From positions 1,984,001 through 2,048,000 of the forward strand of contig MJGA01000002.1 in the NCBI GenBank assembly GCA_001910725.1: DNA of 64,000 nt, in the 5' to 3' direction. Position numbers and translations under genes: made by a program. The notes beneath the pieces were generated by a model. The model was not told where the DNA came from. It did no database searches and saw nothing but the letters and a program-made list of their open reading frames with translations. This stretch comes from Phanerodontia chrysosporium (taxonomy: Eukaryota; Basidiomycota; Agaricomycetes; Polyporales; Phanerochaetaceae). Shown piece after piece: positions 1 to 12,866 of this stretch (position 1 is its first letter; the number at the start of each line of letters is the position of its first letter).

Positions 1-1153
1 GTCAGCCATGGCGTAAGATATCATCTGCAATAATGTGTCCAGAAGCGTACCGACTAATGTGCTCATAGGCCGCAATCATTCTCCTGTTCATCTATGGCAG
101 CTATCTTGTCTTCCAATTGTTCTCGCACAAAGACCTCTACCGTGATGACAACCCCGAAAACTTCAGGTCGACAAAGTACGACAAGAACACGTTCGCTCGA
201 CTGAATCTCAAGAAACGGAATGCCGGCCCTGAGCCGCAGGGCAACACTCCCGACCTCGAGATGGGCGCTCTTTCCAGGACGCAAACGAGTGCGAGTGCTG
301 CCAATGGCTTGAATGCTGCAGCAATAGGATCGCAGGACGGTCACACAATGTCGGCAGACGAGTCAACTGCTGCCCTTCAGCACGAGCACCAGGCCGTAGA
401 AGAAGAGGAAGAAGAGGAAGGCCCGGTGCTAAACGTTCCTATGACCATCGGCCTACTCGTTGTCGTCACCGTGGTACGCATGATCTCACGCAGTGCTCCT
501 GAGCAGACGTCGCTGACGAGCACGTACAGGTCGTCGCGGTGACCGCAGAGTTCCTCGTCGACTCGATAGACGGCCTGACGAGCACAGGAAACATCAGCAA
601 GGAATTCGTCTCGCTCGTGCTCCTTCCCATCGTCGGTAACGCAGCAGAGCACGTCACGGCCGTCACCGTGTCCGTCAAGGACAAGATCGACCTCTCGCTC
701 GGCGTCGCCGTCGGCTCGAGTATCGTGCGTGCCTCTCATTCTCTATCATGCTCGTTCCAGCTGACGGTGGTACCGCGTAGCAAATTGCGCTGTTCGTCAT
801 TCCGTTCATCGTGACGCTTGCGTGGATCATGGGCAAGCCCCTGACGCTCCTCTTTGACCCATACGAGTCGATCGTACTCTTCCTTACTGGTGCGTCCCTT
901 CCCCAAACTGAGTGCTTCCGCTCCACGTTGTTGACGCTCCATTTCCCGTCTTGCAGTGCTCATTGTGAACTACACCGTCGCGGACGGCCGGTCAAATTGG
1001 CTCGAGGGCATGATCCTGATGTCACTATACGTCATGCTAGCCGTCACCTTCTGGTACTATCCTGGTGCGTACCTGTGCTGCGCTGTGATGCTACTGGCGC
1101 GCGAACTAACGGATTGTACCACCACAGGCGACTCCCTCCTTTCGAAATGCTAA
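1..1153 (+). CDS. VCX1: Vacuolar Ca2+/H+ exchanger (CAX family), 5' partial
   Basis: Cation/proton antiporter that loads Ca2+ into the vacuole. The window opens inside the gene: a 12-nt exon tail joins across an intron ending about base 68 to a segment reading ILLFIYGSYLVFQLFSHK, typical of the CAX middle region. An acidic, glutamate-rich stretch near 400-420 separates the two antiporter halves, as in yeast Vcx1. The second half carries the CAX signature GNAAEHVTAVTVSVKDKIDL (about 630-690) and ends WYYPG-DSLLSKC after a last intron (1065-1127). Introns follow the GT-AG rule and the frame is continuous through all of them. The N-terminal transmembrane segments and the first signature repeat lie outside the window. 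Its 3' end faces FOX2 (convergent). The family call is secure; Ca2+ as substrate is inferred from the family. Confidence 0.9.
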
Positions 1154-1554
1154 AATTATTTGCGCCCCATCCGTGTCTTCTTTATCGGCGCACTATTGCA
1201 TTCTTTCTTTAATGTTAAACATGTTCTCACTCCAGGACCGCGCGAACCCTCTACCCATATCCTATTGTCTGTCTGTGATATACCCACCTGATTCAGCAGT
1301 CGCCTCGCATTTGACGATATTTCAGCATCTATCCGACGTACTCGTATCGTGGTCCAAGACTAGTTCATGTAAAGGCTGTAGATATTCGTTGTAGAGAACC
1401 GAACATCCAGAAATAATACAAATTTAAACAACCAGATATGGAATAGAAACATGCGGTTTCCGTGTGGTAGCCTTGCGATGGTCGACCACGGCGTGGAGTA
1501 TCACCACGGTAACCTAAGCCACATCCTGCATCTCCCCTCGCACGTTTGGTTACG
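1154..1554. other. Convergent 3' intergenic region
   Basis: About 400 bp between the stop codons of the convergent Ca2+/H+ exchanger and FOX2 genes. It presumably holds both 3' UTRs and poly(A) sites. I see no conserved coding frame. Confidence 0.6.
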
Positions 1555-4500
1555 TTAGAGCTTTGCCTTCGGCGCTCCGTTGACGAGCGTGACCGCGGCT
1601 GCGGCAAGGACGGGGGCGTTCCGCTCCTTGACCTTCGTAGCTGTACGTGATCCGTCAGCACGCTTGCCGACGTGGGGGGTCATGGCCGAGGAGAGGCACG
1701 GGGAAGTACGTACTGAAGATGACCTTGTCGCCCTCCTTCCACATCTCGGTGATCAGCGTTTCACCGGGGTAGACGACGCCTGCGAACCTGTGGCGGCGCA
1801 GCGTGAGAGGGGGCGCGTCAGCGGCGTGGCGCACTATCGGAGCAAAACGAGGGCCCGTGGGTACGCACCTGGCCTTGATGTCCTTGTACGGCCCGAAGCT
1901 CTTCAGGACATGTTTGCCTGCGAATCCGAAGGTGCAGAGACCTGTTGGCCCGCAGTAAGAAGCTGGACAAAGAACGGCAGGTGGCAAAGGGCAATCGTAC
2001 CGTGCAGGATGGGTCGGTCGAAGCCTCCGACGGCTGCGAACTCCGGCTGGATCTAAAAAGACAGCCGTCAGCATGACAGGTTACACGCTTCCGAGCGACA
2101 AAGAAAGGGCACTTACATGCAGGGGATTCGGGTCGCCACTAAGGCTGTTCAAACATATCCATGTAAGCACGCGTGTACTCAGCCGCATCGGAGCCGCTAG
2201 GCTTACCGGTAGAGGGCTGCCTGGATGGACAGGGTCTTTTCTTCCACAACGGCATCCGGGCTGCGCTTCGGAGGCGTGTTTGCGGCTGTCGCAGGGCCGC
2301 GGTCTAGGTATAGACAAGGCCAGGTCAGCTGAGTTCCTCCTAGGATGCAGCGACAGAGCGAGTGCCCACCTTTGCCTGTCCGCTTGCCACCAAAGCCACC
2401 CGAGCCACGGATGAAGAGGGTGCTGTGGTTCTCGAAGATGACCTGGCCCGTTGCTTTGTCCTTGGTTTCCGTAATAATCGCAACGGAAGCGGCCTTGCCC
2501 TTGTCCAGCACTTCCATGACCCTGCAGCGCGCTCCGGATATTAACACAGGTTCCACCAGACTAAACCTGAGCTGGATACTTGCCGAGCCTGGCTGACAAG
2601 CTGACCGCTGGTCGGTATGGGGGCCTTGATGGCGAGGTATTGTTCACCATGCAGCAGCTTCGCCTGTGAATTGTCACAGGTTAATACTGTCACGCAACAC
2701 AAACCGGGCAGATCGGCCGGAGACATACCGGGTTGAAGTTCGGGAGCCAGTCGAGCGGGAAGGTAGCCTGGCATTGGAACTGCGGGATGACTCCGAAGGT
2801 TGGCAGCGCGGCGAACTCGTCGTCGTTCTCGAACGTCCACTGCAACTCCTTCTCAGTGGCACCGATGCCGAGGTTGTACAATATAACATCTCGCTCGGTG
2901 TAGTCGTATGGAGCTGGAGGCTCAACGTGTTGCTTCGCCTTGGCGACGATCTCGGAGTCCTCGGGATCGGCATATGGGCTGACGGAGTCTTCGCTACCGT
3001 CCTCCTCGTGACCGAAGTTCTGTGCCATCTGCATGCCGTCGTTAGAGGACGTAAGACTATAGTGGGCAATCTCACTCGCCTGCTCGAAGGCATCTTGTGT
3101 AGAAGTAGGGTGCGTTGCCCTGCCATCGTCTAGGGTCCCACAGAGTTCATATCGGAAGAAGTACAGTTCCATGTGAGAGAACCTACCGAAGTTTGTGATG
3201 ACATCCCACTTCGAGAGGATGGCTTCTGGGGTCAAGGGTTTGTTCACAGGGAAACCGTGACCTCCAGATTTCTGCCACCTGGTCTGGGCGGCCCAGCCAC
3301 CCATGATTTCAAACAGGCAGCCAGACGTCTCCTCATTAGCTTCACTGGTCAGATATCCAACGATAGGAGCAATGTAATCAGGCTGCGGCCCTGTCAGATG
3401 ATAGTGCCCTTCATCACGGCATTTGAACACTAACCTTGAATGCCTCGACCATCTCTGGGGGCCTAAGGAAATGTAACATCAATATTCTAGAACTTTAACA
3501 CAACAGCGGAAGACGCCTACCAGATAGTTTGTGTCATCGCAGTACCAGCCGAGGGGGCGATAGCATTCGCCTTGATGTTGTATTTCGCGCCTTCGATCGC
3601 GAGCGCACGTGTGAACCCAATAATGGCAGCCTTCGCCGTCGAGTACTGGCAGATAATATAAGTTGAGACTGACCAGCCAAGGAGTACCAAGGATGATACA
3701 TACGTTAGCTTGGCCAAAGTTGCCATCTATCGCAAGAAGGCTAAGTCAGTCTCAACGAAACGCCACAATCAATTCACTTACAAATTCCGACTTGGGAGCT
3801 GGTGTTGACAATACGGCCATACTTCTGCTTGAGGAAATGAGGCCAACACGCCTTGACGCACTGAAAATTCTATTAGCATCATAGACATTGATATGAGTGA
3901 TTGGGTTATGGACCTTGTAAGTGCCACTGGACAAGAAGGGTTGATCAGTCCGCGAGGCAGTTGAGTGAGTTATCAAACATACCGCAGATGCACAGCCATC
4001 ACCTGATCCCACTCTTGCTCAGTCATTGCAGTGAAAGACTTGTCGCGGAGAATGCCAGCATTGGCAACAAGAACATGGACGGCGCCAAACTTCTCCAGGC
4101 AACCTTGACCAACGCCTCGCCGTCCTCGACAGAACCGACCGCGGCAGCAGCCTTACCACCAGCTAGAAGCGCAATTCCATTAATAAAGCATAGCATGACA
4201 CAAATGTGTGACCTTACCCTTGACGATCTCGTCGACAACGGAGTTTGCGCCCTTCTCGCTGACATCGTTCACGACGACATTCGCGCCGAGACGCGCGTAC
4301 ATCAACGCATAAGCACGACCCAAGCCCTGTCCTGCACCAGTGATAAGGACGGTCTTCCCATCGAAGCGTACCTCGGGCTGTGACTGGGGATTGGGCGGGA
4401 GCTTCATGGCCTTCGCCAACGTGCCTTGTGCATCGAAATCGGTGAAAGTCTTCGGACTAGAAGAACAATGTCAGATTAGCGAGGCGATATAAAATTACAC

Positions 4501-5667
4501 AAGCAGGTACAAACTGTTCAGCGTTGGTGAAGTCAGTAACTTCCGCCCATTTCTGCTTGACAGCAGACGGTGTGAAAGTACTGTCGGTCTTGAATACAGT
4601 ACCCCTGCTACGCTCCCACCTGACCTCGGCAATGAAACCGGCGCCGAGCTCGAACACCTTTCCAGAGGCGTCGGGCGGTGAGTCGGGGTGTGTCACTGCC
4701 ATGACGAACGGCGCAACGAATTCCGGCTGTAGCAAAGATCAGATTCGTATGGCGACAGTGAGGGACACTTGAGCGAACCTTGATGTTGGCGAGCAGCTCT
4801 GGCGGCATGATCGTCTCGGTCATGGCACTGGCTGCCATCTACAACGCGACAATCAATCCCGAGGACTACGCGGAGTAAGATAGACGTACGGGAGCGATGG
4901 CGGTCGCACGGATGTTGTACTTCTCACCCTCGCGAGCCAGAGTCTTGGTAAAGCCGACGAGACCCATCTTTGCTGCACTGTAGTTGGTCTGCCCAAAGTT
5001 GCCTGCGGAAACGACTTGTCAGTACCAGGGCTCTTGGGAAACACACATGCACGCGCCATATAGACCAGCAGCACTCGCAGTGTTCACGATCCGACCAAAC
5101 TTCTGCTTGCGAAATGAGGCCAGGCAGCCTTTGTGCAGGAGAATGCGCCCTTCAGGTGAACTTCGTAGATTTGGTCCCATTCCTTGTCAGACATATTGCG
5201 GAAGCTGTGAGCGCACGTCAGGAAGCAGGCTCTCAGTGAGGTGTCCAGGACGCACTTCTTATCCCTCAAGATGCCAGCATTGTTGATCAAGACGTGGACA
5301 GCACCGAAATTGTCCAGGGCAGTCTTGATGACGGCGGCGCCATCCGTTACGGACGAGTTGTTCACAACGGCCTTGCCACCAGCTGGGAGACCGAACGACC
5401 TTTGGTACACGCTTTACAGGTAGGCTGTGGCTATATAGCGCACCTTGGCGAATCTCGTCAACAACTTTCTGAGCAGCGGCGGCGTTGAAGTCGTTGACGA
5501 CTACGTTGGCTCCCCTTGAAGCGTACGCGAGGGAGTATCTGAGACGCGACACGCGCATTGAACATGGATATGCCTAGTTATGATCTGCGGACGACTCACG
5601 CCTTGCCCAGGCCGCCTCCAGCACCGGTAACGACGACGGTGAGGCCTTGGAACGATAGAGACGACAT
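1555..5667 (-). CDS. FOX2: Peroxisomal multifunctional beta-oxidation enzyme (Fox2/MFE-2)
   Basis: Catalyses the hydration and (3R)-hydroxyacyl-CoA dehydrogenation steps of peroxisomal fatty-acid beta-oxidation. Domain order is SDR - SDR - MaoC/hydratase-2, the fungal arrangement. The first SDR starts [20 protein letters not shown], with NAGILRD and the catalytic NYSAAK. The second begins [20 protein letters not shown] and has NYSTAK. The C-terminal hot-dog half has [20 protein letters not shown] and the hydratase motif SGDPNPLH followed by GFDRPILHG. The protein ends NGAPKAKL, an AKL-type PTS1 peroxisome-import signal, so the predicted stop is at 1555-1557. The start at 5667 puts the Rossmann glycine motif at its usual distance from the N terminus. 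Many short introns interrupt the gene. Catalytic residues are present in all three domains and I see no break. Fungal homologues are usually induced by fatty acids; nothing in the promoter proves that here. Confidence 0.95.
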
Positions 5668-6623
5668 GGTAGTATGGTGGATGGATATGAGAGAGTGGGA
5701 GCTGGCATGGTCGGCCAGGGCTTGGTATTTCGCAGGCCGGGGTCGTCACATGTCCGAAATATTGTGATACTCCCGCGCGTCGCATGTGATTGTCGCCACG
5801 ACGCCTCTGATCTCATCCTCCCAATATGGTCTGATCTCGGTTCGGCGTCAGCGCAGTGTCTGTCCGCGTTTGGCCAACGTGAATCGGCATCAGCAAAATA
5901 GTCAGAGAAATGTGCCGCGGTAGCTCGCGGACAAGGTGAGAAAAGCGCCCGTCTCGCGGTTCGGCAATAGATACCGCGCGAGATCAGTAGATACCGCAGC
6001 GTCTCGCTCTCCCTCGCAAGCTTCGAGATATTCTCGGACCTCTTGCGGATGCATAATATATACCTCACTAAATTGCAGAATATCATGGGTGTGAGCAAGA
6101 TGCCGCAAGACAATCATCGGGACCAGAACCTAGCAGCTGACAGTTTGCTAGCATAGAAAGACCAATGGCCGACCTAAGTGGGACTTTTCCATGACGACTA
6201 TATGGGGACATGGTACTGAGTCTGAGCCCCGTGTTGAAACCGCGCATGCGTTGCTGCTCTCCATGACGCGGGGCTTGTAAAGCTTCCCGGGCGTCACTTA
6301 AGCTGCTTGCGCGTACACTCCGCGCTTTCATTCCTTCTGCTTCGACCATCACTATGTCTTTTTCATCCCTCCCTCCCTGTATAGGAGTCTGCACCAGCGC
6401 CCAAGGCCCCGCTGTCGGGCAAGATACAGCTGGATAATTCTGAACCCACTGTACACAAGACATCAGCACAGAAGTCTCACGCCCTGAATTGACCGCTAGA
6501 CGAAGGACATCGACATCGCAGACGAGGGACCACCTGTGCAAGACGATGCGCGTGCACAACCGGTGCGGTGCTTGGTGAGTCTCGCACCTCTGCATTGGTA
6601 CATAGCACTGAGATGTACTCCAG
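5668..6623. other. Intergenic: FOX2 promoter and lost 5' end of agmatinase remnant
   Basis: About 950 bp upstream of FOX2 (minus strand), running to the first recognisable exon of the agmatinase pseudogene (plus strand). The stretch near 6480-6575 may hold degraded upstream exons of that pseudogene, but no frame matches the family convincingly. No RNA gene or repeat was seen. Confidence 0.5.
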
Positions 6624-7610
6624 GTGCACCGTTTGATACTGCTACGAGCTACCGCCCTGGGTGAGCACACACAGCCCATACCTCTTCCTCACGACTTATA
6701 CTTGCAGAGCGCGCTTCGGTCTGAACAGCGTCCGCCAGGGCTCGCGGCGGCTCAGCGTCGACCGGATCAACCTGCCCATGAAGCTGCGCGTGAGCGACCA
6801 TCTAGACGCGGTCGACTGCGGCGACGTCCGTGCGTGCTCCTACACCCACAACCTCCCAATTACTCACCGCGCCCGCAGCGATGGTCTTCGTCAACAACAA
6901 GGTCGCGCTGCGCCAGCTCGAGATCGCAAACAGCGCGCTCCTCACGCGTTCTTCCCTCCGCGGCGCGGCGCAAGCAGCCGCGGGCAAGAAGAGCATCGCG
7001 AAGGATGGCAAGTTCCACCTGCGCGTGCTCACGCTGGTGTGTCCCCCGTGTCTCGCATCCACACGTCGGCTGCTCATCTCGTGTGCTGCAGGGCGGCGAC
7101 CACACAATCACGCTCCCGCTGCTCCGCGGCGTCGCGCAGGTGTACGGTCCTGTGAGGTGCGTCGCCACTTCGCCCGGTGGTTATATGCGCCTCAGTACAT
7201 CTAACGTGGCACTCGCAGCGTCATCCACTTTGACAGCCACCTCGGTACGTGTTGCATGTGCCCTTCCCATGCAGTGGTGCTCACACCGTGCAATTAGACA
7301 CGTAGAAGCCCACCGACTGGAACAACCCTGACAGCCCGTGGCTGCCGGGCGAGGAGGTGCCCGTCTCGCACGGAAGCTACTTCTACTACGCATACAAGGA
7401 GGGCCTGGCCTGGCCGACCTGAAGATCGTCTTCGCGGACATCGTCGATGATACACCGGGCTACGACACCCAAGGTGGGTTGTATGCGCCTGGTCTATCAC
7501 GAGCCTTGGGCTGACAGCACCACCTGCTAGATGAGATCACACAAATCGCCGCAGCGAACATCGGCTTGGAGATGCTCGTGCTCATGGCGAAGATGCCATT
7601 GACAGCTTGA
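6624..7610 (+). pseudogene. Agmatinase (ureohydrolase family), broken copy
   Basis: Agmatinases hydrolyse agmatine to putrescine and urea with a dinuclear Mn centre. Recognisable pieces, in order, are GAPFDTATSYRPG-ARFG (6624-6720), VDCGDV, the metal-binding GGDHTITLPLL (about 7092-7125), and HFDSHLDT (about 7225-7302). Two lesions are visible. Right after HLDT, where the family has tryptophan, there is an in-frame TAG at 7303-7305. Then, after a segment matching the SHGSYFYYAYKEGL region, the reading jumps at about 7401-7420 to the extreme C-terminal block (FADIVDDTPGYDTQ ... IAAANIGLEML). This drops roughly 100 residues, including the second metal-binding loop (SxDxDxxDP in the family). The junction also needs a frame change and lies in repeated GGCCTGGCC-like sequence. 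Introns are otherwise normal, and the 5' end is not recognisable. It is most likely a recently dead gene copy rather than an assembly error, because one lesion is a substitution and another removes a large block. Confidence 0.8.
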
Positions 7611-8707
7611 GGAGTAGATACATCAATAATATATCATATGAACTAGTATGCAGTATGTATACCGAGCGCGAGGCTGGGAAACCCATGGGAATAGCAGGGG
7701 ATTCTGATAATCTCTGCCTGGAAAATGCCACAGTAAACCACGATATATTTTCCAGCTTGCGGTAAGCTGCGGTAAAATAGCCCGGGTGTCAGGTATAATC
7801 GGCGTCTCGCGGTTGGTGCGGTTTCCCGCGCGCCGAGCAATAAGAATAGGGTAGGACAAATAATTCGCGATATCTTTGTGGTCCCCGCAATCCATGCATT
7901 ATCCCGTGATCCAGCTATGATACCAGAGTATATTGAGGTACATTTCTACCACTATTTTGCTGATGTCGCTGCAGTAGACCCCGTCTGAAAGCTGCCAGCA
8001 CAAACCAAGCTCACAATTCTCGTTCAGCACGAAGGACACGTCCGATATCCCGACAGTAGCATGCTGACCGCGACATCCTACGGCGAAATTGCAGCAGGTT
8101 GCCGGGGCGCGCAGACACCATGCGGTGCCAACAATCATCTGGCGATGTAGTGTTTGGCACTGCTCAGCGCATCTCGAGAGGACCCGCAGGTCCGTCTCGT
8201 CTAATCCTTCGTCAGCCGACTCGCGACGACAGCGCTTGCCTAGCTAACCGGCATCGGGTCACATCACAAGCGGCCAAGACTTGAGAGGGACTGCCAAACC
8301 GACATGTGGAAGTCTCTCGTGACTGGCCTGCGTATTTATTCCAGAGTTGTAGTGAATCCTAAAGGCGGCGAGCGAGCGTAGTGGCCAGGGGCAATATTGA
8401 CGGAACGCTTCCGCTTGCCAGGTAGTAGCTAGGGACAGGAGGTATGGTAGCTAGATCATGAGACGAGAAGGTGATGTTTCACGTTAGCGGCAGTGTATAT
8501 AAACTGCCTGCACATGCGCAAGGCAGGGAATGCTTTAAGTTCGTCTCCCACGAACATATGTGGGCGAAGCAAAGTCGGCCACGACACCATCTCCAGCATC
8601 CAGCTGTCGACCCGAAGTACGGGAGACGCCCCGTTATTCTCGCATGGCTGCTATGCCATAAGGCGGGACTCAGTGAATAGGACGCAGTGACGGTGGCGGT
8701 CAGCCGA
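7611..8707. other. Intergenic region, nothing recognised
   Basis: About 1.1 kb between the agmatinase remnant and the 3' end of DBP6. The open frames here are short and show no family motif. I saw no tRNA box pair, repeat or transposon end. Confidence 0.5.
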
Positions 8708-11294
8708 TCAGCGGGTATACGCCTCCTTGAGCTTCGCAAGGGCATTCTGTGCCGAACGTCAGGATGCATGCAGTGTACGCCCCACAGACACGATGACCGA
8801 CCTCGTAGCTCGGCGTCAGCGGTGCGAGATCCGTCTCTGATACCCGCACACGCTTGACTGCATTCAGGTGGTTTGCCTCCTTTAGCATGTTCTTGAAGTA
8901 TCGAGCCTGAAGCGGGGTGGTCAGCGGACTCGTTCGGACAGGGCGTCGTTTGGGCATACCTCCTGCTCCTCAACCAGGGTCCAGGCATCGCCCGTGCGGC
9001 CTGCACGCGCGGTGCGCCCGACGCGGTGCACGTACTTGCGCATGTCCACCGGCGCGTCGTAACTCACTACATGTGAGACGTGGCTGATGTCAATGCCGCG
9101 GGAGATGAGATCCGAGCACACCAGGCTGAAAGCCGCGGCATATCAGTGAACGGGAAGAGGATAAGGCGCTGTGCAGGACGCACATGTGAATCTCCTGGCT
9201 TTTGAACTTGTCCAAGATCTCTTTCCGCGCGCTCGGCGCAAGGTCACTTGAGTACGCACGCAGAACAATTTCGGAACCTTGCTGGCCGGCCGAAGACGCG
9301 CGGTTCTGCTCGAAGAACTCGAAGAGCTTGACGAGCCTTGTCGTTGACTCGGCAGACTTAGTGAACACCAGGGCGTTCCTCACACCAAGCGCGTGGACAA
9401 GGTGGAAGAGCATCAGCGGCTTTTGCGAGGATTCGCACACAATCATGTGTTCCTATATCCGGAATTCAGTGCACTGCGTCAGACAATGCGCCTCAAGTGC
9501 TCACCGAAAGAGTCGCTGGCATGCTGAATTTTTCCATGACAAGGCCAAGCACGCCTTCTTCCTGCGAAGCGGCTTCCTGAGATGAACCCTGGACTACGAA
9601 GTACTTCGGGTCCCTCAGATTCAACGCCGCGATCTTGGATGGGTCCCGCGTCAACGTCGCCGAGAATAGCAGCTTCTGGCAGGACGTCTCCTTTGGCTCG
9701 TCAAAGTCGGTCCGAACGTACGGGACGCTGCGCACCGCGTGCAAGAACGCAGGTGCCAGGCCGTCCGGTGTCGGAACGTTATCCACGGTCGAGACAGAGT
9801 CGCCATCAGGGTTCGCGGCGGTAGGAATCTCGGACGGGCGAGTTGCGGTCAGGACCTGAGCCAGCCAGTCCTGGAACGACTGCGCTAAAAGCCTGTCCGC
9901 CTCATCGATGACCTACACCTCTGTCAGCCTCGGACATATCGCGTGAATGCTCGGCGCATACCAAAAAGCGTAGATGCTGAAGGGAGAAATTCGGAGTGCC
10001 ATTCAGATGGTCTATCAGACGCCCCGGAGTGCATATTAGAATGTCCACTTTGCTGGAACCTCCTTGCAGACTGGAGGAACGGTGTCAGCGAGGAGTCACG
10101 GAGATGTGCAGAAGTTCACATACTTCACAGCACGATCAGCGACCAGCTGCGATTGTTCGTGTGCAAAAGAGTGTTGGCCTGTCGCAGTACCAATCTGAAC
10201 AAACTAAGAAGCTGTACATACAGGACGAAAGGGTGCATACCTTGAGACCGCGCCCCTTTGCAACGGCTTCAAACGTCTCTCGCACTTGATTTACCAAGTC
10301 TCGTGTAGGTAAGACCACGAGAGCGCGCAGACGCGTGATAACTCTGGATGAGAGGAGCTAAAGCTGCTGTCAAGATGTGGATGAAACATATGGCACAGTG
10401 GACTGACCTCAACGATAGGCAGGACATATGCCAGTGTCTTGCCACTTCCGGTTGGAGCGGAGACGCAGATATCGTGAGGCGGATCATGAGGGAGATACAG
10501 TCGTCGCTGCTTCTGGTTTGATATCAAGAATGGTATTACGGCAGTTTGTACTGCGACACAGTTGAGACAAGCGCGACAACCCAAGGAGCGCTTTGCGTAC
10601 ATACCAGCAAACAATTCCGTGATACCAAGCTCCTGCAATCTCCTCTTTGTCTTCTCGCTAAGCGGAACCTCTGCCTCTGATTCAGGCAAAATGGGCACGG
10701 TCCTATGAGGATCGACAAGCTCCGCTTCAATGATCGCCTTGTCCAAGCCCTGAAGGGCGAGGGTTGCCTTTGACGGCGCGTCTGGCCTCGAGGGCAGGGG
10801 GAAAGCTGGAAGGGCGGCGGGAGGAGTAGGTGATCTGCGCGAGTCGGCCGGGTTTGCGCTTCCTGCTGCACGCCTTGCTTCTCGTTCGTAGTTGCTGTTT
10901 CCTCCGCTTCGTCTGGGTGGCTGAGCCGACGCCGCTTCTTTGGCCGCCTTGTTTCCTCGTGCTCCTCCTTGGGTGCCGGTAACGGCGCCGGCTCTATGTC
11001 CGCGGCATGCTGCTCGTCCATAGACATCGCGCCATCGTCCTCGCCATCCTCCTCATCCTCCTCATCGTCATCATCCTCCTGAACATGGCCTTCGGCGGGA
11101 GCGCGGGAAGGGGCAGCAGTGCTTTTACGCTTTTTGCGCCTCTCTCGTTTTGCTTTCAGGTAACGCTTCTTAGCCTTCGTCTTGGACTAGTGCCTGTGCG
11201 TCAGAACAGTCATTACGGTTTTAGCTCCGTGACGCACCTTGGCAGATGTGCTCTGCGTGCCTGCAACAGCGTTTACGACGCTTGCCAGGGCCAT
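8708..11294 (-). CDS. DBP6: DEAD-box RNA helicase Dbp6/DDX51 type
   Basis: Nucleolar ATP-dependent RNA helicase needed for early 60S ribosomal subunit assembly. The N terminus is lysine/arginine-rich ([16 protein letters not shown]) and followed by a long acidic run ([15 protein letters not shown]), usual for nucleolar Dbp6. Helicase motifs appear in order: I APTGSGKT, Ia VVLPTRDLV, Ib [43 protein letters not shown], and [12 protein letters not shown]. The insert between motifs II and III is long, as in Dbp6/DDX51 and unlike most DEAD-box proteins. The C terminus after the last intron reads [12 protein letters not shown] then TGA at 8708-8710, matching the family tail. The start at 11294 was chosen because the lysine-rich exon joins it in frame across an intron around 11180-11240. 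No frame breaks were seen. Confidence 0.93.
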
Positions 11295-12866
11295 GTCTGG
11301 TGGTGTGTCCAAGGCTGAAGCGGGCGTGGCGCTAAGATCGCTTTGCCGCCGGCAAGGACATCCTCGAATCGAACCCGCGGGCGTCTCCTGACTGCTCTAG
11401 GGTCTGGCCTTGACCGTGGTGGAACGTCGGTGCATGTTACCTTTCTCTCCTCGTATATTCACAATTCCGAACGGCAGTATTTTCTAGGTATTATCTCGCT
11501 CACCAAAGGCAGGCCTGACTGACCACCTAGCAGATGCACCTCTGGAGCTAGTGCTAGGTAAATTCCTCGACTAATTGGGGCTTCTGTTCCCAGACTTTAG
11601 CTGCCCATTTGTCCGCTGCTGGCGACTTTGACGCAAGGATTTTGATGACATCGCTTCTACCGGTCCGCTATGCGTTAGTCCTAATTCTGCTCAATTTCCT
11701 TTGCTCGTCACTCGCCGCCCGACACGCTGCTCCCTAGTGCCAACCTAATTCCTTGACATGTATATCGTTCTTCCAGGATACCATTACCGCTGGCTCTGAG
11801 CTAAGCTTTGAACTCGGAGCGCGCGTAGTCTATCGTGCATATGCCAATGCACCCTCATGCACCTCGAGACTCCGGGACGCAATCACCTGTTTGAGCCCGA
11901 GACGAGCTAGTACATAAGAGGATACAGGCGACGACCGAGCACCACTCGCTGCTGGTTCCCTAGCCTTCCGCCTACAGTGAGCTATCTCGCTTATTGTGTA
12001 ATACTCGGAGTTTGAGAATTGCTCAACAGGTTCACCCGACCGTTTCCGAGTGCTCTTCCACCGTTAGGGCGTCTTATGCGTCGTGTTCTCTTCGTTCTCA
12101 TCTGCTGTTCCGTGGTGTGAGATCACTCCTCAATCGCTCGTTCTATCTGCAGACATGCCGAGCCGTAAACACGCTAGACTTTGACTGTAACGTCAATGTC
12201 TACGGATCACATGAGTCAGGGCACAGAGATGGCGGTTGCAAGTACTATCGCCGTACCAATTGTGAACCGAGGTTCTTGGTGCTATGCGGCTCAGTCGAAG
12301 GGACAATTTGACGCACGCTTCACTGATTTCTGCTTCTAGAAGAGCGTTTCCGGCTGAAGGCCCTTAGTGTCACATCTTGCGATGGCGCAGGCCGCCTCCT
12401 ACATGGAGGCTCACGGAGTTTTGCCGGCTATATGGCTTGCCTCGGAGCAGATATATGTGTTGAGCAGAGGTTTGTGCACGAATGCCAGCCTTCACTGACA
12501 TGAACGCTCAGTTCTACCCCGTAACCTTCAAAGCACTCGTTTATCGCTCCATGACCACGCCTAAACAGAGCTGCGGACCCATCTTGCCTATCGGAGCCTT
12601 ATGTAGCTCTTATCGCGGACCATCCACTGGGTGAGTGGCCGTGTTTTACCTCTGGCGTCCGAGGCATTGACGGGCAGTCCAGGAGACCGCACACAGAGAC
12701 CGTATTGTCCGCGAGCGTGCGCTGATCGTCTGCGCCTTCCGCAGGCAGAACCCGTGACGCCTACGGCGAACGACTTCGACTTCGTTCCGAATCGATGGTT
12801 CCGTGAAGGCCGTGAAGACTACTCAATGGGATCATGGGGCTCCACACACCTTAATACATACCCCAG
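11295..12866. other. Intergenic or poorly resolved region
   Basis: About 1.6 kb between the DBP6 start and the first exon I can support in the next gene. Several intron-like GT-AG boundaries occur on the plus strand at 11950-12860, for example a frame reading EPVTPTANDFDFVPNRWFRE near 12745-12810. Some of it may therefore be 5' exons of the cysteine-rich gene that follows. I could not join these in one frame. Confidence 0.35.

Noticed and set aside
11360..11420. tRNA-like B box (GGTTCGATTC on the minus strand)
   Set aside because: The flanking bases do not form a T stem or an acceptor stem, and no A box lies at the right distance.
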